Source: Prevotellaceae bacterium (GTDB lineage: Bacteria; Bacteroidota; Bacteroidia; Bacteroidales; Paludibacteraceae). Taken from it: a stretch of 64,000 bases of DNA. How positions within the stretch are numbered: the first letter of the stretch is position 1; each line of letters starts with the position of its first letter. Location of the stretch: assembly GCA_020636675.1 (NCBI GenBank), contig JACJXK010000012.1:1-64000 (forward strand), in the 5' to 3' direction. The notes beneath the pieces were generated by a model that ran no database searches, was not told the origin of the DNA, and saw only the letters and a list, made by a program, of their open reading frames with translations. Below, piece after piece: positions 18,037 to 28,800 of this stretch. A program made the position numbers and the translations under genes.

Positions 18037-18486
18037 ATGGGACTTTTTGAACAGGTTAGTGAGGACATAAAGAAGGCCATGCTTGCTAGAGATAAAGTGA
18101 GCTTGGAGGCTTTGCGCGGTATTAAAAAGGAGTTTATTGAGGCCAAAACGGCCAAAGGAAGCGACGGTGAATTTACAGACGAACAAGGTGTCAAAATAAT
18201 ACAGAAGATGGTGAAGCAGCGCAAGGATTCTGCGGATATCTTTAAGCAACAGAACCGCCCTGAACTGGCCGAAAATGAGTTGGCCGAGATTTCTGTAATC
18301 GAGAAATATCTTCCTAAGCAGATGACGGACGAGGAGTTGACGGCAGAAGTCAAGGCAATCATTGCTGAGGTTGGTGCTACTTCTGCGAAGGAGATGGGCA
18401 AGGTGATGGGTGTGGCTTCAAAGAAACTTGCTGGACGCACGGAAGGTAAGTCTATTTCGGATAAGGTGAAATCCTTGCTCTTGTAA
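18037..18486 (+). CDS. yqeY: GatB/YqeY domain protein
   Basis: The 149-residue, highly charged, helical protein matches the YqeY family, related to the tail domain of GatB in the tRNA-dependent amidotransferase. Visible family features are the EALRGIKKEF region near residue 25, IEKYLPKQMT near residue 88 and a GATSAKEMGKVMG segment near residue 113. Its precise role is not established. It lies 25 bases after ftsZ and is the last gene before a strong terminator, so it probably ends the dcw transcript. Confidence 0.88.
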   Translation: MGLFEQVSEDIKKAMLARDKVSLEALRGIKKEFIEAKTAKGSDGEFTDEQGVKIIQKMVKQRKDSADIFKQQNRPELAENELAEISVIEKYLPKQMTDEELTAEVKAIIAEVGATSAKEMGKVMGVASKKLAGRTEGKSISDKVKSLLL

Positions 18487-18507
18487 TCCGGTCTGGCATG
18501 TTAATAT

Positions 18508-18549
18508 AAAGATCTCGGATGGTGATTCCATATCCGAGATCTTTTTTTT
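18508..18549 (+). terminator. intrinsic terminator of the dcw-yqeY unit
   Basis: A perfect 13-base-pair stem (18508-18520 with 18532-18544) is followed by a run of T on the plus strand. It lies between the convergent yqeY and the AraC-type gene. Confidence 0.9.
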
Positions 18550-18566
18550 GTCTCTTTTGGAGACTA

Positions 18567-19700
18567 TTATGAATTTTGGCCTGCCTCTTTTGTGTGTTCG
18601 AGTTCCTCATTGATGGAAGCCTCGCCTTCCTCGCTTCTGAATAGAGTGGGAGGAACACCCGCATACTCTTTGAATACTCGGTTGAAGTGCTGTATGTTGT
18701 TGTATCCAACCCCAAAAGCTATGCTTGATATCTGTTGGTCCGTTTCCTTCAATAAACGTTTGGCTTCCTCCATCCTTATCTGGTTGAGATATTGACGGAA
18801 TGATTTGTCGCAGTATTCTTTGATCAGATTGCTCGCCTCTATTTCCGTCAGATGAAAATGTTTCGCCACATCGTTGATTTTCAAATCTGGATTCGGATAG
18901 TTCTCTCCGATAAAGGCCAATATGTCTGCTGTCTTTGTCTGTATCTTCTCTCTTGCCTCAATCTCTTTTATTGGCATGAATACATATTTCACCTTTCCAC
19001 TCTTTTTGAATAGAAATAGAAGAATTACAATGACATAGTAGGGTATGGCCAGATATAGGTATGGATATAATGCGCCGGCATCATAAGTGAGCCTTATTTT
19101 GTCTATCCTAAGGTGTGTGGACACTCCTATTGGGGCTCCGTTCTCGCAGATGAAAGATATTTCGCTGATGTTGTTTTTGTCCGAGTCTATCTCCTTGTTA
19201 ATCCATGATTTGTTAATGGAATACCACCAGTTAGGAATCTCATCAATCTCTTCTGCCTTTATTTTTATATGATTTTCGCCCTTGGATACGTTCTCTGTTT
19301 TGCTGGTTAGAAGATAGGTTTGCCAATTGTTAGTGTTGGTGTAGCCTTTTATATATTTATTAATCCGGATGACTAACGGAAGGTTGTTGTCGCAAGTTAT
19401 CTCCATCTCTAGTTTGTACCCTCTTAGGGAAAATAATTTGTTGTCCTTTCTGCTTATTCTCCATCCTGCGTATGGATGTGATGTCTTGTCTGATAATAAG
19501 AATGAGAAATCAATCTCATTGTCTTTGACTGTTAGAAAGGAGGAGGAAAGACCTGCCTTTTGAGGTTCGTCCAAAAGTTCACCATGAAATAGTCCGTCGG
19601 AGAGGAAGTCTATTGTGGGTTGTCTCAGTATGGCGTATGCTGCGGCAAATGACAGAATGGGTATTGTGATGAGTATGAACAGTACTTTCCGGGAAATCAT
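18567..19700 (-). CDS. membrane-anchored AraC-family transcriptional regulator
   Basis: The 377-residue protein has an unusual order. There is an N-terminal membrane helix (about 5-24), a beta-rich extracytoplasmic domain of about 185 residues that reads like a jelly-roll or CIA30-like fold, a second membrane helix (about 215-236, LYLAIPYYVIVILLFLF), and a cytoplasmic AraC/HTH_18 DNA-binding domain (about 265-355, with SSIAFGVGYNNIQHFNRVFKEYAG). This is a one-component sensor: an external signal would act across the membrane directly on the DNA-binding domain. It is related in principle to the hybrid two-component sensors of Bacteroidetes but lacks the kinase and receiver. The ligand and target genes are unknown; neighbours on both sides are convergent or distant. 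Confidence 0.82.
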   Translation of the reverse strand: MISRKVLFILITIPILSFAAAYAILRQPTIDFLSDGLFHGELLDEPQKAGLSSSFLTVKDNEIDFSFLLSDKTSHPYAGWRISRKDNKLFSLRGYKLEMEITCDNNLPLVIRINKYIKGYTNTNNWQTYLLTSKTENVSKGENHIKIKAEEIDEIPNWWYSINKSWINKEIDSDKNNISEISFICENGAPIGVSTHLRIDKIRLTYDAGALYPYLYLAIPYYVIVILLFLFKKSGKVKYVFMPIKEIEAREKIQTKTADILAFIGENYPNPDLKINDVAKHFHLTEIEASNLIKEYCDKSFRQYLNQIRMEEAKRLLKETDQQISSIAFGVGYNNIQHFNRVFKEYAGVPPTLFRSEEGEASINEELEHTKEAGQNS

Positions 19701-19720
19701 TGTATTTGCTTTTTTCTATG

Positions 19721-19751
19721 CAAATATAATTTAACTTGTTTAAGTTTGAAA
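19721..19751 (-). promoter_or_regulatory. promoter of the AraC-type regulator
   Basis: The minus strand reads TTTC (19751-19748), 19 bases, then TATATTTG (19728-19721). The -7 box is an exact consensus match and the -33 box differs by one base. It predicts transcription start near 19714, only about 14 bases before the ATG. Confidence 0.65.
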
Positions 19752-19770
19752 GTGGTATCGTTTTTTTAAA

Positions 19771-19806
19771 TAATAAGAGATCGGCGATATTGCCGATCTC
19801 TTATTA
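19771..19806. repeat. perfect 15-bp inverted repeat upstream of the AraC gene
   Basis: Arms 19771-19785 and 19792-19806 are perfect complements with a 6-base spacer. It lies 20 bases upstream of the regulator's -33 box and 70 bases from its ATG. No T run follows on either strand as a terminator would need, so an operator or other regulatory role is at least as likely. Confidence 0.55.
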
Positions 19807-19990
19807 GGTAGTCCTTTAATAGAAGGTTTCATGTGATTGATTTTGCTTGACAATAGACATCTGATAACATTTAAACATTTATATCATAAAATAGGACCAC
19901 AATACGCGTTTTTTTTGGGAAGAGACATTGCAACAGCTCTGCCCTTTTCTTTAATGCAAATCTATCTTCTTTTCTTTCCTTTAGTTTCAC

Positions 19991-20040
19991 AAAAATGAAA
20001 AAACACTTAACAATTCCCCATTTCATCGGGATGTTAAGTG
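19991..20040 (-). terminator. terminator-like hairpin, minus strand
   Basis: An 8-bp outer stem (20004-20011 with 20033-20040) continues into a GC-rich inner stem. On the minus strand it is followed by T runs (complement of 19991-20003). No annotated gene feeds it; the nearest upstream minus gene already has a terminator at 20481-20510. Confidence 0.5.
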
Positions 20041-20277
20041 ATTTGTTCATCAAAAGAAGATGCTTTGTATCCTGTCTGTCTTCTGCAAAAAAATACAAGA
20101 ACGCAGATATATAATAATAGTGCTGCAATGCTAAATTTCTTTTAGTTATTTCTTTCTTTATATGGATTTCGTGATTGTAAAAAATAACTTGGTGAAGTTT
20201 GAAATATCTTGTGAGTGTGGTTTTCCTAACATTGCATCGTCAGCAAAACATTCTGTAGGGATAAACAGATGTGTAGG

Positions 20278-20325
20278 TGCCGTGCCTCTTGGATGTCAGT
20301 CAACAGCGTAGGCAGGCATTTTTTT
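20278..20325 (+). terminator. terminator-like hairpin, plus strand
   Basis: Arms 20278-20287 and 20310-20318 pair over 9 base pairs with one bulged base, followed by seven T residues (20319-20325). There is no plus-strand gene upstream until ftsZ/yqeY, which terminate at 18549, so it may end an unannotated RNA. Confidence 0.5.
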
Positions 20326-20480
20326 GCTTTTCTTACAGGAGAAAAGTGAGTGCTCGTCGGTTAGGGACAGTAAGAAATTTCATGTAAGTACATTCCTTAG
20401 AAATGCGGCTGTTGAGGAATAAGAGAGTCTACTGTATTTTATCAAAATCGGCACAAGTTATTTTTTGATGATTACTTGGC

Positions 20481-20510
20481 AAAAAAAAGGAGATTTGATG
20501 ACAAATCTCC
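20481..20510 (-). terminator. terminator of the adhesin-OmpA-PorP operon
   Basis: A 9-base-pair stem (20489-20497 with 20502-20510) is followed on the minus strand by eight T residues. It lies 22 bases after the PorP/SprF stop codon. Confidence 0.88.
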
Positions 20511-20531
20511 TTCTCTCTATGGTGTGTCTGA

Positions 20532-21458
20532 TTATTCGAATTTTTCGTAAACGGGCTCTTGATGCTTGTTAGGTAAAGAGTAGGAGAGCATCAGCTCGTG
20601 AGAGTTGCCTGATAGTCTTGATACTTTTCCGAATGCCCAATCGAACGTATATCCGATTCTCATGGATCGGTATTCTACACCAAGGGTGATAGCAACCGGA
20701 TTGGTTTCGAAATCTCCGTTCACGTCAGGATGGTAGGTGAGACCTCCCCAAATGAAACGGTTATAGAAGGCCGTCCCTCCTAGTTCCACCACATCAATCT
20801 TATCCTTGTGCATATAAACCAGAGATGGGGCTACATCCCAAATCTCGTCTACCTTGAAGATGTATCTTGAATAGCAGTAGAAATGGCGACCTGTTATTAG
20901 AGACGTGGTCTCATTGTTGGTGAGGTGGGTGATTGAACCTCCTAATAGGAATCGGGGAGTCGCGAATTCAAAACCGAAATCAAAGTCGGGTTGAATCTTC
21001 GACAATTTTCCTTCCGGAACATCTCCGTCCGTTATTTCAGTGGCATCCTCGTATGTGTATTTGTCCGTGTTGAAGTAGCCGTATTGTATGCCAGCCGATA
21101 GACCGAAAGAGAGAAGTCCCGTTTCGTTTAACTTCAAGCTGTATGCATAGACAACTTTTGCGTTGGTTGTGCTTTTCGCAATGCCCACATTGTCATAAGA
21201 CATGGAGAATCCTACCCCTGAATTGTATTGCTCTAAAAATGATTGGACGTTGAATACTAATGATTTTGGGGCGTCTTTAATGTCGATGTATTGGTAGTGG
21301 CCTAGTAAGAAGAAGTCTATGTCGGAGACATTACCTGTTCCCGCCGGATTCTTATTGATACGTGAATAGAATTGCTGTGACAATAGCAAATCTTGTTGGG
21401 CGTTAGCAGTAACTCCAATTGTCATCATAAGGCAAATAAGTGCCAATATCCTTTTCAT
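20532..21458 (-). CDS. PorP/SprF family type IX secretion membrane protein
   Basis: The 308-residue protein has a signal peptide ending near ...TANAQ (about 1-20), the family start QQDLLLSQQFYSRINKNPA, and then alternating beta strands of an outer-membrane barrel. PorP/SprF proteins are T9SS outer-membrane components; paralogues next to type B cargo (SprF beside SprB) are needed for secretion of that cargo. Here it is the last gene of an operon whose first gene encodes such a cargo, 17 bases after an OmpA-domain gene. Family membership is clear; dedication to this adhesin is inferred from linkage. Confidence 0.88.
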   Translation of the reverse strand: MKRILALICLMMTIGVTANAQQDLLLSQQFYSRINKNPAGTGNVSDIDFFLLGHYQYIDIKDAPKSLVFNVQSFLEQYNSGVGFSMSYDNVGIAKSTTNAKVVYAYSLKLNETGLLSFGLSAGIQYGYFNTDKYTYEDATEITDGDVPEGKLSKIQPDFDFGFEFATPRFLLGGSITHLTNNETTSLITGRHFYCYSRYIFKVDEIWDVAPSLVYMHKDKIDVVELGGTAFYNRFIWGGLTYHPDVNGDFETNPVAITLGVEYRSMRIGYTFDWAFGKVSRLSGNSHELMLSYSLPNKHQEPVYEKFE

Positions 21459-21475
21459 TATCTCGTCTCCTTAAA

Positions 21476-22768
21476 TTATTCGTTTATAATCTTGATGTCA
21501 ACACGTCTGTTCTGTTCATGTTCTGCCTCATCCTGAGCATCTGGAATGACAGGTTCTCTCATGCCTTTTCCGATGGCTGTAATCTGACTTGGCTCTAAGC
21601 CTTTCTGAATGAGCACTTTCTTGATGTATTCCGCACGTTTCTTTGACAATGTCATGTTGTATTCGTCAGAACCTCGGCTGTCGGTATGTCCGCTAACTTC
21701 GAACTTCGCTCCAGGAAACTCCTTCATTGCTCTGACTAGCTCATCCATCTGAGCTTCGTACTCAGGCTTCATGTCAGATTTGTCGAAGTCGAAGAAGAAT
21801 AATACCCAATGGAAGTCTTTTGGTTCTTCGATGGTCATGTCCGCAACTAATTCATTTTCTCGGGCTGGGTTAATCCAAATTGGTCGATAGATGTCCGGTT
21901 TTCCCTTTCCTCCATTTCTGTCAGAGATGAAATAGGCGGAGACTTTGTTGAACGCTACGTTGTAATCGGATGCAGATGAATTGATGTTATCTCCCATGTT
22001 TACGGGGGCTCCCCATACGGAGTCTCTTCTCTGTTTGTGTGCCATATAAATGTCCATGTCGCCAAACCCACCTGCTTTAGTAGAGGCAAAGAATAGGGTG
22101 GTGTCTCCGATTACTAGAGCGTAGTCTTCTTTGGCTGTCGTGTTGATGGAGTCGCCTATGCTTTTAGGTCTGCTCCACAAATCATCTTCTGCTTTGTCAA
22201 TGAACCATAAGTCTCTGTTCCCTTTCCCTGCTAGAAATGTTCCGGAAAAATAAATTCTTTTCCCGTTTTTGCCTAATGATGGATTATAGAATCCACTAGT
22301 CCCCTTGACTGAATGGTTCCATCTTGCACCGGCTAAGGATGATCCTTTGATGACCATCTTCGATGGCATGACTCCTTTTATTTTCAGCTCTTTTATTTCA
22401 TCCCATTTGTCTTTGTTGTATGTTGCCTCGTAGAGATTGTAGTTCCCAGAACCGTCCGATTTGGAGAAGTATATCTTGTTGGCGTTCTTGTCGAAAGCAA
22501 ATGTCCCTTCGATTCCTAGCCCCATCAGTTCTTGACAGACGATGGGTGTATCTAGTTCCAAATCCAATTTAGGATAAAACATATAGGCTGTGTCGTTTCT
22601 GAAAAATACGATAGAACCTTTTTTGTATGGTGACATCGGACACTCTTCCGAGGATGTGTTTTTGTCTGACGAAACGAATTCGTATCGTCCTTGGTTGAAC
22701 AAATCTTCAGAAGCGTATGTGTTGTGAGTCATCACAATCATCATCACTATATAAAATACTTTTTTCAT
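21476..22768 (-). CDS. periplasmic PD40/OmpA-domain protein of the adhesin operon
   Basis: The roughly 430-residue protein has a signal peptide (MKKVFYIVMMIVM...), a PD40-type beta-propeller region (about 45-300, with repeats such as KIYFSKSDG, RIYFSG and LFFASTKAGGFGDMDIY), and a C-terminal OmpA domain (about 320-430) with FFDFDKSDMKP, SGHTDSRGSDEYN and NRRVDI. The OmpA domain should bind peptidoglycan. PorE of the T9SS also joins a propeller to an OmpA domain, but PorE begins with TPR repeats, absent here. I chose ATG 22768, which has an A-rich leader; an in-frame ATG at 22789 would add seven residues. It sits between the adhesin and PorP/SprF genes. Confidence 0.85.
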   Translation of the reverse strand: MKKVFYIVMMIVMTHNTYASEDLFNQGRYEFVSSDKNTSSEECPMSPYKKGSIVFFRNDTAYMFYPKLDLELDTPIVCQELMGLGIEGTFAFDKNANKIYFSKSDGSGNYNLYEATYNKDKWDEIKELKIKGVMPSKMVIKGSSLAGARWNHSVKGTSGFYNPSLGKNGKRIYFSGTFLAGKGNRDLWFIDKAEDDLWSRPKSIGDSINTTAKEDYALVIGDTTLFFASTKAGGFGDMDIYMAHKQRRDSVWGAPVNMGDNINSSASDYNVAFNKVSAYFISDRNGGKGKPDIYRPIWINPARENELVADMTIEEPKDFHWVLFFFDFDKSDMKPEYEAQMDELVRAMKEFPGAKFEVSGHTDSRGSDEYNMTLSKKRAEYIKKVLIQKGLEPSQITAIGKGMREPVIPDAQDEAEHEQNRRVDIKIINE

Positions 22769-22804
22769 GCGTCTTTCTTTTTTTGCCATGAATGCTGTTT
22801 GTCT

Positions 22805-25800
22805 TTAGAATTTAGCTACTTCAACAGTTCCCTTGAATACTCTGCCGTCTTTCATGAATACTCTGTAGAAGTAGGTGCCAGGCTCGGCCAACTGACCTCT
22901 ATAGGTTCCGTCCCATCCGTTCTCTCCTTCGAATACCATTTGTTGATATCTGTTGTATATCTCAACTCGGTATCCTGGCTTGTCGTCTTTTGGACCCATG
23001 AACACGTTGTTCTTCTGGTTGCTGTTATACGGTGTTATTATGTTTGGAACGACGGTGTAGTCGGCTACCGTTATTCTCTTCTTCGTAGAAGCAATGTCTC
23101 CGCAATAGTGGTTGTCTACGCTGACATAGAATTTGTAGATGCCGTTGTCTTCGATTCTGTATTTGAATGTATTTTCTTCTGTAGTTCCCAATAATTCTCC
23201 GCTTTCCGCATCGTACCAGCTGAAGTCACCGTGTTCGTCGTTGGTGGTGATGGCGGTCAACGTAACCTCGTCGCCCATCTGTACGTTCGTAGGGTCGGCT
23301 GTCATGGTTACTTCTAACAGATTTGAAACTCGAATGGTGTCTGAATATATCTTATTTGAGTTTTTGCAGACGTCATCGGTTCCGTATGCCCAATATATGG
23401 AGTCTTTGTTTGGTGCCACCTTTATCTTGGATGCATAGCGAACAAGAATATTTTCTATGCTAATGGTATCTGATTCGATTTTTGTGGTATCTCCGGTTGA
23501 CCAGATGATGCTTGATGGCACTCCACTGTGTATGCCGGCGTACAAATTTACATATTGTGCTTCGTCAGAACGTTGACATAACTTGTCGGCATCTTGTCTC
23601 ATAAATAGTTTGAGCGAATCTTGGACGGATAGTGTCTTGCAGATTTCTGATGCAGGACAAATCTTGGAGTCCGAAGCATATGCAGTTACGCATATGTCAT
23701 GCATTCCGGCGGATAGGTCGTCGAAGTTGTTTGTGTAAGTGCCGTCGCATAAGTTGTCTAGCCCTTCTCCACCACCGCAGTTCGCACTTGGCTGTGGATT
23801 TCCTTCTGGAGTCCATTCTATATTGGTGGTTGATCCATCGTGTGTGTTTTTGATGATTACGGATGCTTCGACTTCCGTGTTCACGCATATGGTGGATTTG
23901 TCTAATGTGAGATCTAATGAAATAGGTTCTCTGACTTCTACCGTGTTGTTCGCTTTTGCCTCTGATCCCGCCTTGTTGCAGACATTGTCAATTGCCAATA
24001 CGTAGAAATTATTAGATCCCTCTTTTAATAAAACATTTCTAACCGTATCCTTCCTGTTTGTTGTTTCGTTGTCGAACCAAACAAACTTACTTGGATCGCC
24101 CTTCGTTACAAGAATAGTTAATTTTACCCGTTGTGTGGCAGTGTCTGCTGTCATACATCTGCTGTTGTCCTCTGCATTAGAGAGAAGCTCGATGCCAATC
24201 TTCTTGTAGACATTGTAGTTGACACTGTCTTTTGGATGGTTATCCTTGCAGACTTCGTCTGTGGCTGTAATGACAGTGTGTCCTGCTTCTACTTTGTTCC
24301 CACTTTTGGTGGTGGTCATCTTATAGGTTGTCTCGTTGCCGGTAGTCGTAGTGCCGGTGGCAATGTCGTCGCCTTTCCATGTTACGACCGTGTTGTCATT
24401 TAATTCATTGTCGACGTCGGCTTTGAATGTGATGAATTCGCCTTCACATATATTTTGCAAATCTGGGGTCAGCTTCAGCACCATTTTTGTTCGCGCTTCA
24501 ATCGATTTCGCTGTAGATGTTGTGGCATTACAAACGCCATCGCTAGCTTTGACCGTGTATGAGTTTGCTCCATATGAGATGGTAAATTTATCTTCTATCT
24601 TTTCTGTGGTGCCGATAGCAACTCCATTCCTGAACCATTCGTACTTTGTAGGAACACCTGCGGTTACGTTGGCAGTAAGTTTGATGGAATCTCCAGCCTC
24701 TTGGTCAAGACAAAACAGATTGTCCGTTCTTTCCGCATTTATGCTCAGTTCAATCTTGTTGTGTATGGTGTACTTCGTTGTGCTTGTTGGGTCTGCGCTG
24801 GTGCCACAAACTTCGTCCTTTGTGCTGATGCTGATGGTGCGTGTCTCTGTTACGTTGTTGCTCTTGATTGGGGTAACCAACAAAGAGGTGTTGCTGCCGG
24901 TAGTTGTGGTCGGAGCATTTACGTCGTCTCCGCTCCATGTTACAATGACATTGTCTTTGTCAAGTGCGTTCTTGACGGTCGATTTGAAGTCGATGGCAGT
25001 CCCTTCGCAGAAGACAGTGTCTTTGGGTTCCAATGAAATTTCGATAGGATTTCTTGCTTCGATTGATTTCTCTTCCGAAGTTTTGTTTGCACATGTTCCG
25101 TCCGTAGCTTCTACCGTATACTTGTTGTTTCCGTCTTCAATCGTGATTTCTGCAACATTGGTATTTGTTGATGTCATCTTGATGCCGTCTTTATACCAGA
25201 TGTATTCGGTAGGCTCTCCTGTGCTGACAACTGCTGTCAATTTGATTTTCTCTCCGCCGGATAAACAGTATGTCTCTTTGGCGTCAATTGCAACATTTAT
25301 ATTGTTGTGGATCTTGTAAGACGTTTCTGTTGTTGCGGGAACACCTGCGTTGCAGACCTCGTCAGGGGTGCTGATCTTGATAGAACGGGTCTCCGTCTTT
25401 GTGTTTAACTTTGCTGGTGTCCTGTCTAAAGATGCAATATGACCGTTGGTCGTAATGTCTCCGTCTATGTCGTCTCCTGTCCATGTGAGTGCCACGTTTG
25501 CTGAATCCAATGCGTTCTTCACTTTGGCTCTGAATCTGATGGTAGTACCTTCGCAGAATGCGGAGTCGAGAGGCTCAATCGCTAATACAATCGGATTTCT
25601 AGCTTCGATGGCCTTCATGTCTGATGTTTTGTCCTTACATACGTCATCAGATGCAACCACTTTGTATTCGTTCTTTCCGTTGACGATGTCTACGGTTGAG
25701 GTGTTGGACGTTGTGGTTTTTACTACTTCTCCATTTTTGTACCATACGTATTTAGTAGGGACGCCGGAATCGACATTTGCCGTCAAATCGATTTTGTCTC

Positions 25801-28800
25801 CGTCTTTTAAACAGTAGGTGTCGTTAGCCTCAATGCTCAAGTCTATGTTGTTGTGAATGTAATAATTGATTTTTCTTTCCACGAATCCTCCAGGACAAAT
25901 GGCATCAGGAACGCTAATCTTGATTGTGTTCATGTCAGTGAATGCCGTTCTCTTGGAAGGTGTGATTGTAAACTCGTCTTTGAAGTTGTTTGTCGTGTGT
26001 GTCACTTCTCCTCCGTCAACATCGATGCCGGACCAAGTTATGTCTACCTCGTCCAATGCGTTACTTACATTCACGTTGAATGTGATGGGTTGGCCTTGGC
26101 ATACAATGGTGTCTTTTGGCTCCAGATTAAGTCCTACTGTTTTGCTGGCAGAGACTGAATCTATTGCAGATGGTGCATTGCTTGTTTCTGCATAACAAAT
26201 GCCATCAGTCGCAATCACCTTGTATTCGTATTTGCCGTTCTCGGAGATGATGTTGGTGGTCTCGTTTCCGTCTGTCTCTCCAAACAGAACATTGTCCCGA
26301 TACCAATAGTATTTGGATGGTTTTGCACTTTCCGGTGTGTGTGTGGCGGTAGCTTTGACCTCCCCATTCTCTGAGAAACAAAGTTTTCCTTCCGTGACTT
26401 CGCCGGTTAGTGCTAGTGCCAAGTCAAACTTCTTGAAAATTTCGTAAGAGATTGTTCTTGTTGAGTCGCAATGTCCATCGACCCATCCTGTTACCGATAT
26501 GTTTCCCTTCAATGGAGATCCGTCGGCTATCTTGAATGTTGATCCCGTTTGGGAAGGGTCGACTGTTCCGTTGATGCTCCATGTGAATTTCGCATTGACA
26601 GGAACAATGTTCGAAAGATGTACTAAAGAGTCGTATTCGCAGACGATGAAAGATTCCGGAGCGTCGAATGCTACGAATTCTTTCTTACGAACAGTAACTT
26701 TCTGCGTGTCAGGGCATCCTAACTGTTCGTATCCGATGAAGAGTAGATTGTAATTGTCTTTAGAACCGTCGATGGTGAAAGAATATTCTTTTTCGGTGCT
26801 TTTTACTTCGCCATTGTCTGCGTCTACCCACTCGTATCTTGGTTTTGCAGAAGATTCTCCTATTAGATTCATCACCTCATGGACGCAACCCGTGGTGTCG
26901 ATTTTTGGCCCCATTGGACCGCTGTAATGGAATATGACAATGAATGAGGAGTCTATGGCATAAACCTGTTCGCAGTTGACGGGCAGTTCCTCTCCGTTGT
27001 TGATTTTATTGATGACCTCTTCGCTAGAAGCAACAATAGTTCTGAACTTTGTCTCTCCGTGGAAACGAGGGTCTATGCTGTCTAGCTTAATGCTAGTTTG
27101 ATCTGAGCTGGTGATGCCCGTTAAGTTGTTCCAAACGCCATTCCCTTTCTGATACTGGAAGATATACTTAGGGTCGTCGATGTAGGTCTTGATACCGTTT
27201 TCGTTGTAGGCATACAAGTTGATGACTGTGTCTAACTGGCAAGTCTCTATCTTCTTCTTGGTCTTGTTGTTCAAATCTGATATCAGGCTGATGTTAGGGT
27301 AACAGATCGTGATGGAGATGTCGTCAATCAAAATATCGTTACCGAAATTCTCGGCGCCACCCTCATTATTGTTGGTTAGTTGGATCTTATACTTTTGACC
27401 TCTGGATTTGAACTTAAAGGTTAGGTTGGACCATTTCTCTCCTGTGTTTCTTGGCATGATATCTCCTGATGATACGGAGTGTATCAAATTGTTGTTTTCA
27501 TCGAAGATGTCCAATCTTACGTTTACAGGTTTGCTGCTTTCTGTAATCGCAGCGTTACTGATGAAAGCAGAAAATAGTAGTTGTACATTGTCGCAATCAC
27601 TGTTGATGGTGATGTCTCTCTCGTAGATGACAGTATTTTTACTGTTTCCGCTGCAGTTTACAAACAGCATACCTCCATTCGTGTTGCCTGTGTGGTCAGT
27701 GCCATTCCAGTAATCTTTTGCTGATTTTCCGCAGTTGCTGAGATCTGGGTTGGGTAAAATGGCATAGTACCCATCCTGAACGCGGTATCCGTCACATTCT
27801 CCTTCATCCCAACAATTGTAGTGTTTGTAACCATCCGCCTTGCAGTCGCCCGAATATGGGCCAAACAGAGGGTCTTGCGATGCAAAATCGTGTTTTTGAA
27901 CAAAGAAGTTAGGATCCGCTGCGAAAAAGTTTACGATAGGGAATGACTCTTCTTGCGAATTCGTGATGTTCCCGCTGTATGTCTTTTCCTCTCCGGTAGC
28001 GTCTTTTGCCACATATTCGGTAGAGCTTAAGAAGCGGCCGAAGTCATCAAACCATAAGGTGTCTATGGCCGAATTGGAGTCGCATTGATAAATGTTGCGA
28101 ATAAGGACTATTGTCTTGTAGCTCTCTTCTTTCTGAGTGGCAGTACTTATGCCGGTGGCTGTGATTTGAAACTCTATGTTCTCTTGCGAATTGTAGGTCC
28201 AAGTGCCGTTGCCTCCGGCTAGAGTAGTGTCTCTCCATTCCGAATCTCCGAATGTTTTGTATTGAATGGTGTAAGTGGCGTCTGCCATCTCAATGGCTTC
28301 TGCCTTGATGGTCACCTCAGTGTTGTTAGGAACCTCGTATTCGACGATGTTGATTTTGTTTGCTCCGTCTATATTTACTTTGACACTTGAAGGTAGGAAT
28401 CCTATCCTTATTTCGTTGGAGTTGTATTCTGTTGTTCCGTCGCTGACGATGACTCTGTAAATGGAGCCGTCAGTGTCGGGCTCGTCATCTGTCAATGCTT
28501 TGGATGTTGCACCTTCAATCGCCGTCCAACTAGAACCTCCATTTATGCTTTTATACCATTGGTAAGTGATTTCGGTTGTGGGTACGGAACCGCATACGGA
28601 AGCCTCGAAAGAAACCTTTTCGCCTCTTTGTATGTTTTCTTCTCCTTGCGTTTGTGTAATCTGTGCGACGATAAAGTCGATGTCAGATAATGTCTTCGTT
28701 AGTTTATATGGGGTTGTCCTTGCGTCTAAATAAAAGAATTCAGTAGTCCCGCTTAATTGACCGGGAACTTTCCATCCCGGAGTTTTTTGGTCACCTCCTA

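Larger units (their letters stand above)
19807..20480. other. gene-poor intergenic region with opposed terminator-like hairpins
   Basis: About 670 bases without a convincing gene. A minus-strand frame of 85 codons at 19871-20128 has no recognisable content and contains a hairpin, so I do not call it. The region holds a minus-oriented terminator-like hairpin at 19991-20040 and a plus-oriented one at 20278-20325, which could mark non-coding transcripts. No consensus promoter was found for either. Confidence 0.45.

Noticed and set aside
19871..20128. Minus-strand frame of 85 codons in the gap after the AraC gene
   Set aside because: Composition is erratic, no motif is visible, and a terminator-like hairpin lies inside it; more likely chance.
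24336..25319. Plus-strand frame of 327 codons antisense to the adhesin
   Set aside because: It mirrors the repeated coding sequence of the adhesin; long antisense frames are expected from that codon pattern.
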